Below, one piece after another: positions 26,112 through 36,539 of a stretch of 64,000 nucleotides of DNA. The notes beneath the pieces were generated by a model. The model was given only the letters and a program-made list of their open reading frames with translations. It ran no database searches and had not been told where the DNA came from. A program made the translations under genes and the position numbers. The stretch's first letter is position 1; the number at the start of each line of letters is the position of its first letter. The stretch covers positions 372,001 through 436,000 of the forward strand of contig JAPWGK010000025.1 in NCBI GenBank assembly GCA_029641185.1, read 5' to 3'. This stretch comes from Pseudofabraea citricarpa. Its lineage: Eukaryota > Ascomycota > Leotiomycetes > Helotiales > Dermateaceae.

Positions 26112-27590
26112 ATGTCGGATTCTACTGTGGCAACTGATGGAAAGTCAACAGCCGAGGTGTCCTCAGTCCCGGATACTCCAAGCAAACCCAAGCAAATCGC
26201 TACTGAAACATCAATAGACTACACCAAAGAAAAGGTAATTAATACTGAAGTTCATCACATGAAAAATTGCCAATAGCCTTTAGTATAAATACTCGCAATA
26301 TCTCCCATACAGCACTGCTGGTCTGCAGCCAGCATTAGAAGAGTTTAAGCATATTGATGTTGGCCTTCGCGGAGATCCGGAGAAAGCAAGGTTGCTCAGC
26401 ACTCCCGGAGCCAGCCTTGAGGAAGTGACTCCAAACGTCGGAACGTATGCAAATGGCATTCAATTAAGTCAGCTTTCTCCTGACCAGCTCGATGATCTTG
26501 CTCTTTTGGCTGCGGAAAGAGGGGCGGTAATTTTTCGAAACCAAGATTTTGCCGACATTGGACCCGAAAAACAACGAGAATATGGAGCACACTTTGGTCA
26601 TCTACATGTACATCAAATGGGAACTCATGTGAAAGATTATCCGGAGATTCTTCCTGTGTATAGGGATGCCGAGTAAGTGTGCCATATCAACGATTCACTA
26701 TTTCTACTAACTACATGACAGAGCTGGTGCAGTTGATAAGGAAATTGTGAATAACGTGACGAGTGTCAAATGGCATAGCGATATGACCTATGAAATGTAT
26801 GTGCAGGTGTCCACTGCGCAAATCATCACTAACTTGAAATTGATAGCAATGGAATGGGGACTACGACTTTCTTCGTTCTCGATGGACCTACCTCAGGAGG
26901 CGACACTTTGTATCTGTCAACCACGGCTGCTTACAACGCTCTCTCCCCAATCTTCCGTGAAAAATTGCATTCACTTTCTGCCACACATTCCGGTATTCAA
27001 CAATCCAATGTTACCAATGGTGCAAGCCGAAACATTAGAGAGCCAATTGAAACTGTGCATCCAGTCATTCGGACTCATCCTGTGGGTGGAAATAATGATC
27101 GTATAATAGCATTTGGCTAATTACCACAGGTAACTAAAACTCACTCTCTCTTCGTAAACCGTCTTTATACCAAGAAGATTATAGGTTTTAAGGACGAAGA
27201 AAGTGGTAAGCTCAGCTTTTCCGCACATAAATATGTCAACTAAATTTTCTAGCCAATCTCCTTAACTTCCTCTTCGATCATATTGAGAGAGGTCAGGATT
27301 GGCATCTCCGAGTTCATTGGGCTCCTGGAACATTAGTCGTATATGACAATCGGGTTACCCAGCAGTAAGTCCTGCATCAAATGGCTAATTTGCACCACTG
27401 ATAATGTCTTAGTTCGGCATTGCGTGACTTTAAGGTTGAGGCTGCAAAAACTCGTCGTCATATGATCCGCATTACACCTCAAGCTGAGCGTCCTGTATTT
27501 GTTGAACAGGAAAATACAAATAAGGCTGAGCAATTGGATCAGAAGGAAAATAAGGAAAAAACTGATAGCCGAGAAGATCAAAAGAACTAG
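26112..27590 (+). CDS. TauD/TfdA-family 2-oxoglutarate dioxygenase
   Basis: Fe(II)/2-oxoglutarate oxygenase of the taurine/sulfonate dioxygenase group; family members hydroxylate a small acid next to its sulfonate or ether group, coupled to decarboxylation of 2-oxoglutarate. Seven exons: 26112-26234, 26284-26672, 26722-26796, 26847-27081, 27130-27205, 27253-27364 and 27413-27590; 395 residues. The iron ligands are visible: H-x-D in SVKWHSDMTYE and the distal His in DNRVTQHSALRDF, followed by the Arg pair (RRHMIRI) that binds 2-oxoglutarate. The C-terminus is a Lys/Glu-rich tail. Paired head to head with an MFS permease, so transport and oxidation of one substrate is a reasonable inference; the substrate is unknown. 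Confidence 0.9.
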
Positions 27591-28013
27591 TGTGGGGGAG
27601 CTACTGTTTTGATTCAGTGGAATTTCTTTGATTGCTAAACAATCTTCAGTTATCGTAAAATCTTCAGTAACTATATACCAAGTTACTCTCGAAATCCTTA
27701 TCAAAGGTATCAAGTCGTCGTCTAAGTATCTCATGATATGTAGTCCAAGCTGAAATTAAATAAAACTCAAAGTCTTATTTTTATTTTGCTTTCAGTTAAA
27801 TTATCACACTATTGTAATTGCGTAGAAAGCAACCTTTCAAATTCGAGTTCATTATTATTTCGAAAATTAAGCTCATAAATAATCATGTCCGAATAAGGAA
27901 TATTACTAAATATGTTCTTCAAACACTGTGTATAAGAAATTTAGGGAGGAAAACATCCCCTCTCGCTTAAGGCCGAATCAGTCTTTGCGTTAGAAATAAT
28001 TGTCCAGGGGAGG
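27591..28013. other. Intergenic region
   Basis: AT-rich stretch without a gene; the end may include further decayed sequence of the TPR remnant, whose frame stays open upstream to about 27960. Confidence 0.45.
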
Positions 28014-28853
28014 ATGGCCGAAGCAGAAGCAGCATATGATTGATTTGCCAAAATTCAACGCGAGGTTCTTGGAGAAGGACGCCCGGATTATTTCCTATCA
28101 TTGCAGCGGGAAGGCCAAGCCCAGTTATACATGACAAAATACGTAAAAGCAGCCGTAAGCCTTAAGAATTCGTTTCCGGGCTTGAGAAGAACCGTGGGGT
28201 CGCGAGACTTTCTGTACCTTCTTTCCCAGCTCATGTACGGACTTGTGCTGGAAGGCCAATCGGAATTGGAAAAGGCGCTGGGTGAGCTTCAGGATGTTTA
28301 CGATTACCGCGTCTCGACATATGGGATTGATAATCCCATGGCTTTGGTGGCTCAGTGTGCTTGTATCTCAGTCTATCGAAAGCTCGGGAAAGTTAAAGAA
28401 GCCGAAAGTGACTCTAGGAAATGTTTAGACATAAGAAAGCGCATTTTTGGGCTTAAATCGTCAATGACTATCGATACAGCCATCCAAGGGATAATTTTAG
28501 GCAGAGAGACTGGAAAAATATTTGAAGCTTCAAAGCTTATATCTGATATTTCTCAGCCTGGTATCTCGGATCAGTGGTTCGAAAGAACATGTCAAGTCGA
28601 GCATCTGCGTGCACTATTGAGTTTCGACGCAGGGGAACTTAGAGAGGCTCGAGAGATATTAGAATCTCTGCTAGCTAAAGCAGCGATGACAGCTCAACGA
28701 AACAGATCATTGTTACGACTTGTTCAAGCAAGAAGAACTGGGGAGGCCGAGGAACTGCTGGTGAGAAAACGGTTGAGATGGATGCGACAAGAAGACTTTT
28801 GGCTCATGGTAGGAGGGCCAGCAGCTGATACTGACTGGATGAAAGGGCCATAA
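28014..28853 (+). pseudogene. Decayed tetratricopeptide-repeat protein
   Basis: The sequence reads as TPR repeats of the fungal NB-ARC/kinesin-light-chain type: MAEAEAAYD-stop-FAKIQREVLGEG, then KALGELQDVYDYR..YGIDNPMAL, KVKEAESDSRKCLDIRKRIFG and EAREILESLLAKA. A TGA at 28041 interrupts a repeat where homologues carry a sense codon, the frame has no proper ATG-bearing upstream portion, and the N-terminal NACHT/NB-ARC region expected in full-length relatives is absent. I therefore call it a truncated pseudogene with one nonsense mutation; a short surviving TPR protein from a downstream ATG is possible but less likely. Confidence 0.65.
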
Positions 28854-29939
28854 AATTGTCTCCGGCTTTGAAGTACTCAAAATCAGAACGAGGGGACCTA
28901 ATTATGTGAGGAACCCCAGACGTATAACTGATTGAAAGGGAAATCTTAAGTTAAGTTCTTGGATGGGTCGTAGTGATATCATTGGTTTTTCGTGTTTTCT
29001 TCCTCCTTTCCCCCTCTCCCTCTTTTTTTTTTCGCTTTTTTATTTGAAATGAGGTTTTATAAGCATTTAGTTACCTAGGTTATTTATATTTAGTTTCTTA
29101 TAATTATATGAATAATTTTACTCTTATGCATATGATACACTCACTTAATTCAATGTGTGAAGAATAGTCATGAGACCAGCTACTGCCTATATATAGGCCT
29201 CCCTCTTGTAGTTTATCTTTCTTTCTTAGACAAATCAATACCTTCGAAACGAGCAGTCACTGCGGTGCTTGTCGAACTATCGACATGTAAAGTCATCCTC
29301 AAAGACGCATTCATAGAATATGTTCATTTGTCCTTGTACTATTGCGAATTAGTGGAACAAATGCATGGCTTTGTATTTTATTTTCAGTTCTCGCCCTCGC
29401 GAGATTTATTAAGCGGGCAACGCTGAGGACTCGCCAACCCACCTCTCCGACCCCAGCTTGACCCAACCAAACCCAATTACCAATGTCAACACTTGCATAA
29501 ATTACCGCACCTGATCCAGTATCACACGCGAATCATGCCTATCTATCTACGGTGCGTTGTGGAACGAGGAAAGGCACGCTAGAGCCACTTCCTGTAGCTA
29601 AGCACGTTCTTCTGTTACAGGAGCTTTCTCCTCTTCCACCGCCCACACGATCAATACTACCGTATACATCCTACGACCCTTGCTACGATATGCAGTATAA
29701 GCAGCGATGTCATATAGCTCGAGCGCCAGAGCGTGTGGGGGTCCGGGAGCTAGTATGAGACAGCATGAAAGTCTAAATTGAGAGAGAGAGGAAGAGCCGA
29801 GGTCAAGGTCGAGCATACATCTAGCTACAAAAGAATGACGAGTCTACAATCAACATTCCCGAAAACCCCTCCTTCTTTCTTAGTTTCCGCATCTTGTCTC
29901 TACAGCTGCATAAAACTTGTATAGATTTCAAAGTCGATC
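28854..29939. other. Intergenic region
   Basis: Contains a C/T-rich run and T tract near 29000-29042 and a GA-rich stretch near 29780-29800. No gene is supported; open frames are short and those checked start at non-ATG codons. Confidence 0.5.
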
Positions 29940-30643
29940 ATGGTCATCAGAGGCGAGATCGAGATCGCTTGCTCGCCAGAACAAGTGCGCGCGATAGTGA
30001 GTGCCGAGTACAAGACTCTCATTCTGGACGGAACTCTTTTATGAGATCACTTATGTATTGTATATACTGACAAGGCTCCTCGTGCGCACCAGTTCCTAGA
30101 TTTCGCCAACTACCCTGAGTGGCACAGCGGCCAATACATAACTTCCATTGCCCCCGTAGAGGCTGGTAAGATCGAGAAGGGCGATAAGCTAGCTATCACG
30201 ATACACGAGCAAAGTTTCACAGCCGAGATCACCGTATGTAGCTTTTCCCCATGCTCTTCCCGACCTGCGATTCCATCAGCGGAAGCTAAGCGACGAAAAT
30301 ACACCACAGGAGAATTCCGACACCATCTTCCAATGGCAAGGACCGCCCGTATATACGATCTCAGGTCTGCACAGCTTTTATTTCCAACCAAGTGAGTTCT
30401 GTTTTTTTTCTTTCTTTCTTCTCTTTCTTCTTGATGGGACAGCCGTGCGATGAAATGGGTTTGGTAACTCGCACCATAGGTCAGATCACGCCTGGATCGA
30501 CGCGGTTCAGCCAGTTGGAAGTCCACAGCGGCGCGCTGAGCTTCATGCTCGCGCCCCACCTACCGACGGGGAAAAGCGTCACGAAGGATTTTGAGCTTCT
30601 GAATGGCGATCTGAAGAAGAGGGCTGAGGGGATGAGGAAGTGA
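29940..30643 (+). CDS. Small SRPBCC (START-like) protein
   Basis: Four exons: 29940-29996, 30093-30233, 30310-30391 and 30480-30643; 147 residues. The helix-grip fold is suggested by the order of elements: an opening beta-strand MVIRGEIEIACSPEQVRAIF, LDFANYPEWHSG (the typical '..d.. ypeWh' turn), a set of beta-strands, and a long C-terminal helix after PTGKSVTKDFELLNGDLKKR. Family members bind hydrophobic ligands or act as polyketide-cyclase-like proteins; the ligand here is unknown. No signal peptide or membrane helix. All introns have GT..AG ends and keep frame. Confidence 0.8.
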
Positions 30644-31056
30644 GTTTATAAGATGGATTGCTGTAGTAGATCAGACATTAGATTTCTTTGAGAATCTGTT
30701 CAGTTAATAAAACCCAGAACTTCTTTCTGATTCAGAGGGAAAAATCGTGCTGCGACTCTCGGAATAACTGCTCTTGTAAAGTTGTGACAAAACAAGTTTT
30801 GAACAGCCGAGATTTTCAGTGCACCCGGAGGGGGAAAACTAAGGATATCTTAGGCAAATCTTTATGGGTAGTAAAGTGCTAGAATACCAGACTATAGATG
30901 CTAGCATATTAGTCTCCCACAGAATAATATAAAAATCAATTTCATGCAGCTCAGCACTCTTCAAATTATATTTTCCCATCTCACGTAACTCTAAACAAAT
31001 CAATTCTATATACTCAACCACCCCGTCGATAGGTTTCACGCAGCCATCTCGAAACC
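30644..31056. other. Intergenic region
   Basis: Promoter-side spacer of paralogue B; no gene seen. Confidence 0.5.
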
Positions 31057-31708
31057 ATGACCGAGTAAGTCCGCATAATGATCTAAATTTTTTATTTCTT
31101 CTAATTTACTGAAATATATTAGTGGGATCTTTGTCGCCGCGATAACGGATCTCTGGATCCAAATCCAGAAGGGGAGAAGTTTCACCGAGACCTCTATCCT
31201 TATCGCCTGTTTATTCGCCACATTACACTCCTTCAGGGCAGTGGTGTATATCGCACTGACCGTAATCTACACCATCAGGACAGCTTCCCGGAGAACCATG
31301 CTACGTCGTCTGTTGGAGGTCAAGGACCCCGAAGAAAGAATGCACAAATTCCTTGATATGTGTGTACAAGAAGGATTGGCGGATTATAGTCGTCGAATAC
31401 TCCTAAGCGACTACCCTGCTTTCCGGAAGAACAATGAGGTTCATGACTATTACTGGAGAACAAGAGAGCCGAAAGAAGGATTGCCTATGCCAGTAGTGGC
31501 GGACATCAAGCCAGTGGATATCAAGCCAGAGAAAAAAGAATACAATCAAATATTCATCAGGGAGGATGAGGAATTTAGAACACTCTGCAGATGGTGCCAA
31601 AAACTTCATGTAGAAAAGTACGGCTATCCAGATTCATGTTGGTATAACATTTTGAAAAACACGATGTCTCCTCCGGGGTTTTATTTCTATCGAGATATAC
31701 CTTTGTGA
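31057..31708 (+). CDS. Unrecognised membrane protein, paralogue B
   Basis: Two exons: 31057-31064 (eight coding bases, ATG ACC GA) and 31123-31708; 197 residues. The intron is 58 bp with donor GTAAGTCC and branch region TTTACTGAAAT, matching paralogue A at 14627-15309 in position, phase and motifs. Hydrophobic helices occupy about residues 2-12 and 25-55; the conserved block PEERMHKFLDMCVQEGLADY, DYPAFRKN, YYWR, IFIREDEEF and CRWCQ follows. It has an insert rich in Lys/Asp (VDIKPEKKE) not found in A, and a longer C-terminus. The function is unknown. The shared tiny first exon is strong evidence that both are real genes from one duplication. Confidence 0.7.
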
Positions 31709-32749
31709 GATTCAAGATGGTATAGAGGAGAGGGGGGGAAGCGAGTATCTTGTTCCGTAGTCAGAATTAAAGTAAAGTTCTCGCGCCTCAAAAGATGCAC
31801 AAGATTACTATCCTTCAGGTGTCAGAGTGCCTCCAGTTCTGTGTCTCTTATAGTATCCTTTCAAGAAAATGAGACTCGTCTAAATCTGAGTGCTGGCTGA
31901 TATGCTTCCTTCTTCTCTTTACCATATTTCGCTTAATTCTTTCCGCCAGCTAAGACAGGTAGGTACCTAGGTAGGTAGGTACCTTTTGATATATCAGGTG
32001 ATTTGAACTGGGTGAATAACCACTCCCATATAACATTGCGGATCCTTACGATCCTCCTGAATAGAAACATCAATATTACCTAACAGCTTAACACATATCA
32101 TTCTGTGAATCCCACTAGTTTTCCACGTAAGGCACCAGGTAATAACCCCTCGATCACTCGTACTACAAGGTAGTCCATGTGTCACGTGTACGCTAGTAGC
32201 TATATAGCTCTTACCTGGCGCAGAGTATCCTAATTATTATTATTATCATCCACAGTTATACGATACCGGGTATATCGATAGTACCTAAGGAGATACTCTA
32301 GCTAATAAGAGTATAAAGAATAAAATCTATTCTCAAAATCCAATCTTAGGCTTTACAAATTAGTAGCAAAGAAAATAACAACAAGGTGGAATAATAAAGC
32401 CTCGAAATCGCGGATTATTTCGACAACTTTCTTCGCCGAAATAAAACTCCGATCCGTATCGCAGCGGCTCGTTCTCTTTGTAACGGATAGGCAGGCGCGG
32501 TAGCGCAACTGGCTGTGTTTAAGCCGTTTCCTCCGCTGCTGGACTTGTTCTCTCTTCAACCACGCTAACAATCAATTACACAACCTATTCAGGCCTTCCC
32601 ACATTGTTGTGTGCGACGCCTTTCGAAGACTTTATGGCGGGGTACTATGGAGAATAATAATTGCGATCCATTGGGGAGTTACCATTGCAAGCCTAAGGGC
32701 AATCTGGAGCGTCATTTGTTGGATTTAGCATGCCCTTCACTGCCTTCAG
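31709..32749. other. Intergenic region with GGTA repeats
   Basis: Includes a GGTA/GGTACC microsatellite at about 31957-31983 and, at 32500-32740, frames that look weakly membrane-protein-like but are broken by stops (possibly decayed 5' part of the next feature). Confidence 0.45.
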
Positions 32750-32957
32750 TGGATTTACAACTTCCTTCACAACCATCTCAAGTCCAGAATCACCACTTCA
32801 GTGGGTTTACAGCTTCTGCCGCAATCATTTCGAATCGATCGTCGCCGCTTCAGTGGGTTTACAGCTTCTTCCGCAACTATTTCGAGTTGAGCATCACTGC
32901 TTTAGTGGATTTATAACCTCCTTCACAACTATCTTAACTCCAGCATCACCACAATCC
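32750..32957 (+). repeat. Four tandem 52-bp repeats
   Basis: Units start at 32750, 32802, 32854 and 32906, each exactly 52 bp, beginning TGG[AG]TTTA and ending near TTCAG/TTTAG. Units 1 and 4 resemble each other most, as do units 2 and 3. Read from its first base, each unit encodes a similar 17-residue pattern (W-[IV]-Y-[NS]-x3-[HR]-N), although 52 is not a multiple of three, so no single frame can read all four. A shortened copy may precede (32720-32749). Confidence 0.9.
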
Positions 32958-33511
32958 TCCTCGGATTATCTTTCGGCCTCACTTTCGGGTTCGAAGACAA
33001 CATTAAACCGAATTCCTTGACTTCTACTGTGAGCCTCTGCATCAGCACAATCCTTGTCGGAGTATCTTGGGGTCTGACATTTGGGTTTGAAGACAACATT
33101 TCAGCAGTTTCCTTTCCTGGTTTTGTGAGCTTTTCCATCACACTAGTTGGAGCACTTATCCATTTTGGAACGCTCACATACGTCTGGGGCCCTTCTCTCG
33201 TTGTTTTGGCCAAGCAATTGTTGAATTATAAGCGGAGCAATAGGGGGTTTTGGGGAATACTTTGGGTAACGCTCCCCAATCCCAGTAAACTGGCGAATCG
33301 GCGATACCGTGTTCGTTTTTGGGCTGGGCTCTCGTTTATGGTGGACCTATTCTCAGTCATGATGGCCGGGATCTTTTATCATGAAGACCGAAGCCTCGGC
33401 AACCTTCTGGGAATACTTTTCTCCGTTTTATGCTCGATATTCTCCTGCGGCTGTATAGTCTATAATAGGGGAGATCATTTGGGAAAACGGGCGCCATGGG
33501 ATCGGGATTAA
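32906..33511 (+). CDS. Membrane protein with unresolved or lost 5' end
   Basis: An open frame runs from the fourth 52-bp unit (WIYNLLHNYLNSSITTILLG..) to TAA 33511, about 201 codons, with no ATG near its start and a stop (TAG, 32903-32905) immediately before. TTTAG there could be a splice acceptor, or the gene may be truncated. The frame has at least four hydrophobic segments (near 33020-33075, 33100-33190, 33325-33375 and 33390-33455) separated by basic loops such as NYKRSNRG. An internal 96-bp in-frame duplication repeats GLTFGFEDNI. I do not recognise the family. Treat the 5' boundary as unknown. Confidence 0.4.
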   Translation, partial: WIYNLLHNYLNSSITTILLGLSFGLTFGFEDNIKPNSLTSTVSLCISTILVGVSWGLTFGFEDNISAVSFPGFVSFSITLVGALIHFGTLTYVWGPSLVVLAKQLLNYKRSNRGFWGILWVTLPNPSKLANRRYRVRFWAGLSFMVDLFSVMMAGIFYHEDRSLGNLLGILFSVLCSIFSCGCIVYNRGDHLGKRAPWDRD

Positions 33512-33864
33512 TTAGCGAGGGCTGATGAGAGACAAGCGAGCAACACCAGCAGAGACAAATAAATGGTTTCTCTTTGAGTTTTCTTTTCTCCTCTTTTCTC
33601 CTTTTTCCTATTAGAATCAGATTCGGTAATGAATGAATATGGATTCTCACGTTTCGCTTTGGCGTGTTCAAACATGGCAGGTATCATTAACTGTGCTATA
33701 TATCATGTAGAATAAGATAGCGGTTGATGGCAAAGTGATCCATTCAGATGCGTCTCAAGACATGAAATGTCGAGAGAGAGCAGCGGCGTCTAAGATATTT
33801 CTATAGTAACTCCAGCCATACCACGAACCCCGAGAAACTTTTGATTTTGTGATGTCGTGATCGC
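33512..33864. other. Convergent intergenic region
   Basis: 3' flanks of the membrane frame and of the uracil phosphoribosyltransferase gene; no gene seen. Confidence 0.5.
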
Positions 33865-34621
33865 TTACTTGCCGATGGTCAAGAACAACCTATCACCGAC
33901 ATCGCCCAACCCCGGCGTGATCATGCCCTTCTCATTGACCTTCTCATCCACGCCCGCGACCCAGATCTCGACTCCTTCGGGCCACTCCTTAGCCGCGCGC
34001 TGCAGTCCATCGACGGCGCCCAGGATCGCTACGACGATGATTCGCTTAACCCCCCATTCTCTCAGCGTCTGGATGGCGGCTGCGCAGGTCCCACCCGTGG
34101 CGATGACGGGATCTAAGAGGAACGCGAGTTCTGAGGCGGATGTGTTGGGAGAGCCGGATGGTGAGTTGGCGGCGGGGATGTGGTACGGCAGGTTGTTGTA
34201 GTACTCGACGGGCTCGAGCGTCGTGGGTTCGCGGAACAGGCCGAGATGATGAACGGGCACGGCGGCGGGGAGGAGCGTCTGCAGAGAGTCGATGAGGCTG
34301 AGACCCGAACGAAGAATCGGGACGAGGGAGATGGTCGATGGCGAGATAGTCGTTGTCGTGTATTCGAATCCGAGATGGGTTTTGCTCTGTCTCGGAGGTC
34401 AGCTTCGGCGCTGGAGCAGGTGAACGAGGGGAACTTACCGAGGGACCAGACTTGGTTGTTAGTCCTGCTGCTGTAGCTTCACATCCTACAATCAGACCAA
34501 TCTCGTTGACCAGCGCCTTGGTCTCTCGCGCATTGGCAGTGCTTGACCGCAACTGTGAAAGTTTGGCTTGGAGACATGGATGCGTCGAGACGTGCACATT
34601 GGGAGGGAGTGATTGAGACAT
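33865..34621 (-). CDS. FUR1: Uracil phosphoribosyltransferase
   Basis: Pyrimidine salvage enzyme: uracil + PRPP to UMP + diphosphate, cytosolic. Two exons on the minus strand: 34621-34439 and 34386-33865, joined by a 52-bp intron; 234 residues. The PRPP-binding motif is LLDPVIATGGTCAAAI; upstream are PILRSGLSLIDSLQTLLP and HLGLFREPTTLEPVEYY, both typical of UPRT, and the C-terminal GLGDVGDRLFLT is the uracil-binding region. The N-terminus VHVSTHPCLQAKLSQLRS also matches the family. Length is normal. The gene is divergent from the fluoride exporter across 556 bp. Confidence 0.95.
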
Positions 34622-35177
34622 GGCTGTTGCTGGTGATGAAGATGGTTGGAGTGGGAGAACGTTGAAAGATCAGGATGTCAGAAGGGGTGGCAGGAATTTT
34701 TATATTGTCGTTCCGCAGAGTTGTAGGTTTGGCTGGAATGTTTAAGGAAGGTCGTCGGTTGGCTTCCACTGCTGTGTTGTCGCCGTCGCTGACCTCCGAT
34801 GGGGCTCCAAGAGATGCGATAAGCTCGACCCCACATCTCTTATCGCGCGAGGCTACAACGGCACATTACACATTCATTAGGTCATGTGTCATGGCTACCG
34901 TTCTCATCGAGTCATCCCTCTTTTATATTCCATCTTCCATCTTCCATCTTCTTTCCATACAAACCATGAATCAACCTTCAACATCTGTGCCTGATGGTCG
35001 GCTGCATCCAATTGACATCGCCAGCACAACAGCTTCAACAAACTATGATTTCCCACAGCTACCTCGAGCACTTATGACGTAAACAAAACAAAAGCCGAAG
35101 TTGCCACGCGCACGACACACGAACCACAACACCAAGAGAACCGGCGTTGTTTGAGAGAAGCATAAGAGCATGGCAAG
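34622..35177. promoter_or_regulatory. Divergent region of UPRT and fluoride exporter genes
   Basis: Start codons face away with 556 bp between them. It contains a short TTCCATCTTCCATCTTC run (about 34927-34951). No gene is supported inside. Confidence 0.45.
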
Positions 35178-36539
35178 ATGGTTGTCTCCGCCCAACGGCT
35201 GTCAGGAGAAGGCGAATACGATGTACCCAACAATTACACCAACCTCGATGAAGTTGCAGAGCCATCACCGGTCCAGAACCCGAATGAGCTTCCCATACAC
35301 CTGCATAAATCTTTAGAGGACGCAAGGGAGAAAGAGAAAGAAGAAAACCCAATTTCCTCCAGTGGAGAAGGAAAGAAACACGAAGACACACAACACGAGA
35401 TCTCGAGGAGTGCGACACAATTATATACCATTTCATATCTAGTTTTATTCTCCCTCCTCGGGACGCTGGCTCGGTTGGGGCTGCAAGCCATCACGTTTTA
35501 TCCAGGCGCGCCCATAGTTTTCAGTGAGCTATGGGCCAATTTTGGCGGGAGTCTGATCTTCGGCTTCCTCAGTGAAGACCGGATGCTCTTCAAGGAAGAA
35601 TGGGGAACCGCGACATATCATCACGCCGTCCTCAAAGCCAAATCTCGGGACCAGGATGAAGAATTCGGCTCATCGGAAAATGCGGTAGACCTGGCAGCGG
35701 CCAAAAAGGCACACACGGCAACGAAGAAGACCATCCCGTTGTACATTGGATTGGCGACAGGTTTCTGTGGTTGTTTCACATCCTTCTCGTCTTTCATACG
35801 CGATAGTTACCTTGGGCTGTCAAATGATCTTCCGACACCCCTGAGCCACGCGGCAGACTACTCGTCGATGACATCGTCAACATCAACCGTACCGAGAAAC
35901 GGAGGTTACTCCTTCATGGCTCTTCTCGCGGTGATCATTACGACGACCGCTCTGTGTATCTCGGCCCTGTATATCGGTGCCCATCTGGCCATCTTCCTCT
36001 CGCCTGTTACCCCAAGTCTACCTTTCCGGATCGGTCGCAAGGTGCTTGACCCTTTGTGTGTCTTCCTCGCCTGGGGTTGTTGGCTCGGTGCCATCTTCCT
36101 CGCCATCTTTCCCCCAGATCGCTCAACCTCGCCCGAGATTTGGCGAGGTCGAGCGGTCTTTGCCCTGGTCTTTGCACCAGTGGGCTGTCTGGCAAGATTC
36201 TACGCGTCTTTATATCTCAACGGCAAGATCCCTTCGTTCCCTCTTGGTACATTTGTCGTCAACATCTTTGGCGCCGTGATTCTGGGCATGAGTTGGGATC
36301 TAGCACATGCGCCTCTGGGTGGGGTGGTTGGATGTCAGGTCCTTCAAGGCATCGAGGATGGATTCTGCGGGTGCTTGACCACGGTCAGTACTTGGGTTGG
36401 GGAGCTGAGCACGCTGAGAAGGAGCCATGCTTACAAGTATGGCGCGGCGAGCGTGGTTGTGGCACTGTCCTGTCTGATCATTATCATGGGCAGTATGCAG
36501 TGGACTCGGGGGTTTTCCCCCTTGCTTTGCGTTCATTAG
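35178..36539 (+). CDS. FEX: Fluoride export protein (FEX/CrcB)
   Basis: Plasma-membrane fluoride channel; in yeast the homologues Fex1/Fex2 protect against environmental fluoride. One exon, 453 residues. A polar N-terminus of about 80 residues precedes two CrcB domains in one chain. Domain 1 contains LGTLARLGLQAI, WANFGGSLIFGFL and GFCGCFTSFSSF; domain 2 contains PVGCLARFYASLYLN, FVVNIFGAVILGM and GFCGCLTTVSTW. The repeated Asn and Phe/Thr-Ser residues are those that line the fluoride path in this family. About nine hydrophobic helices are visible. ATG 35178 was chosen because the ATG at 35170 is out of frame. Confidence 0.94.
   Translation: MVVSAQRLSGEGEYDVPNNYTNLDEVAEPSPVQNPNELPIHLHKSLEDAREKEKEENPISSSGEGKKHEDTQHEISRSATQLYTISYLVLFSLLGTLARLGLQAITFYPGAPIVFSELWANFGGSLIFGFLSEDRMLFKEEWGTATYHHAVLKAKSRDQDEEFGSSENAVDLAAAKKAHTATKKTIPLYIGLATGFCGCFTSFSSFIRDSYLGLSNDLPTPLSHAADYSSMTSSTSTVPRNGGYSFMALLAVIITTTALCISALYIGAHLAIFLSPVTPSLPFRIGRKVLDPLCVFLAWGCWLGAIFLAIFPPDRSTSPEIWRGRAVFALVFAPVGCLARFYASLYLNGKIPSFPLGTFVVNIFGAVILGMSWDLAHAPLGGVVGCQVLQGIEDGFCGCLTTVSTWVGELSTLRRSHAYKYGAASVVVALSCLIIIMGSMQWTRGFSPLLCVH

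Noticed and set aside
32485..32570. tRNA-like string GGTAGCGCAACTGGC
   Set aside because: No matching anticodon or T arm could be folded downstream.
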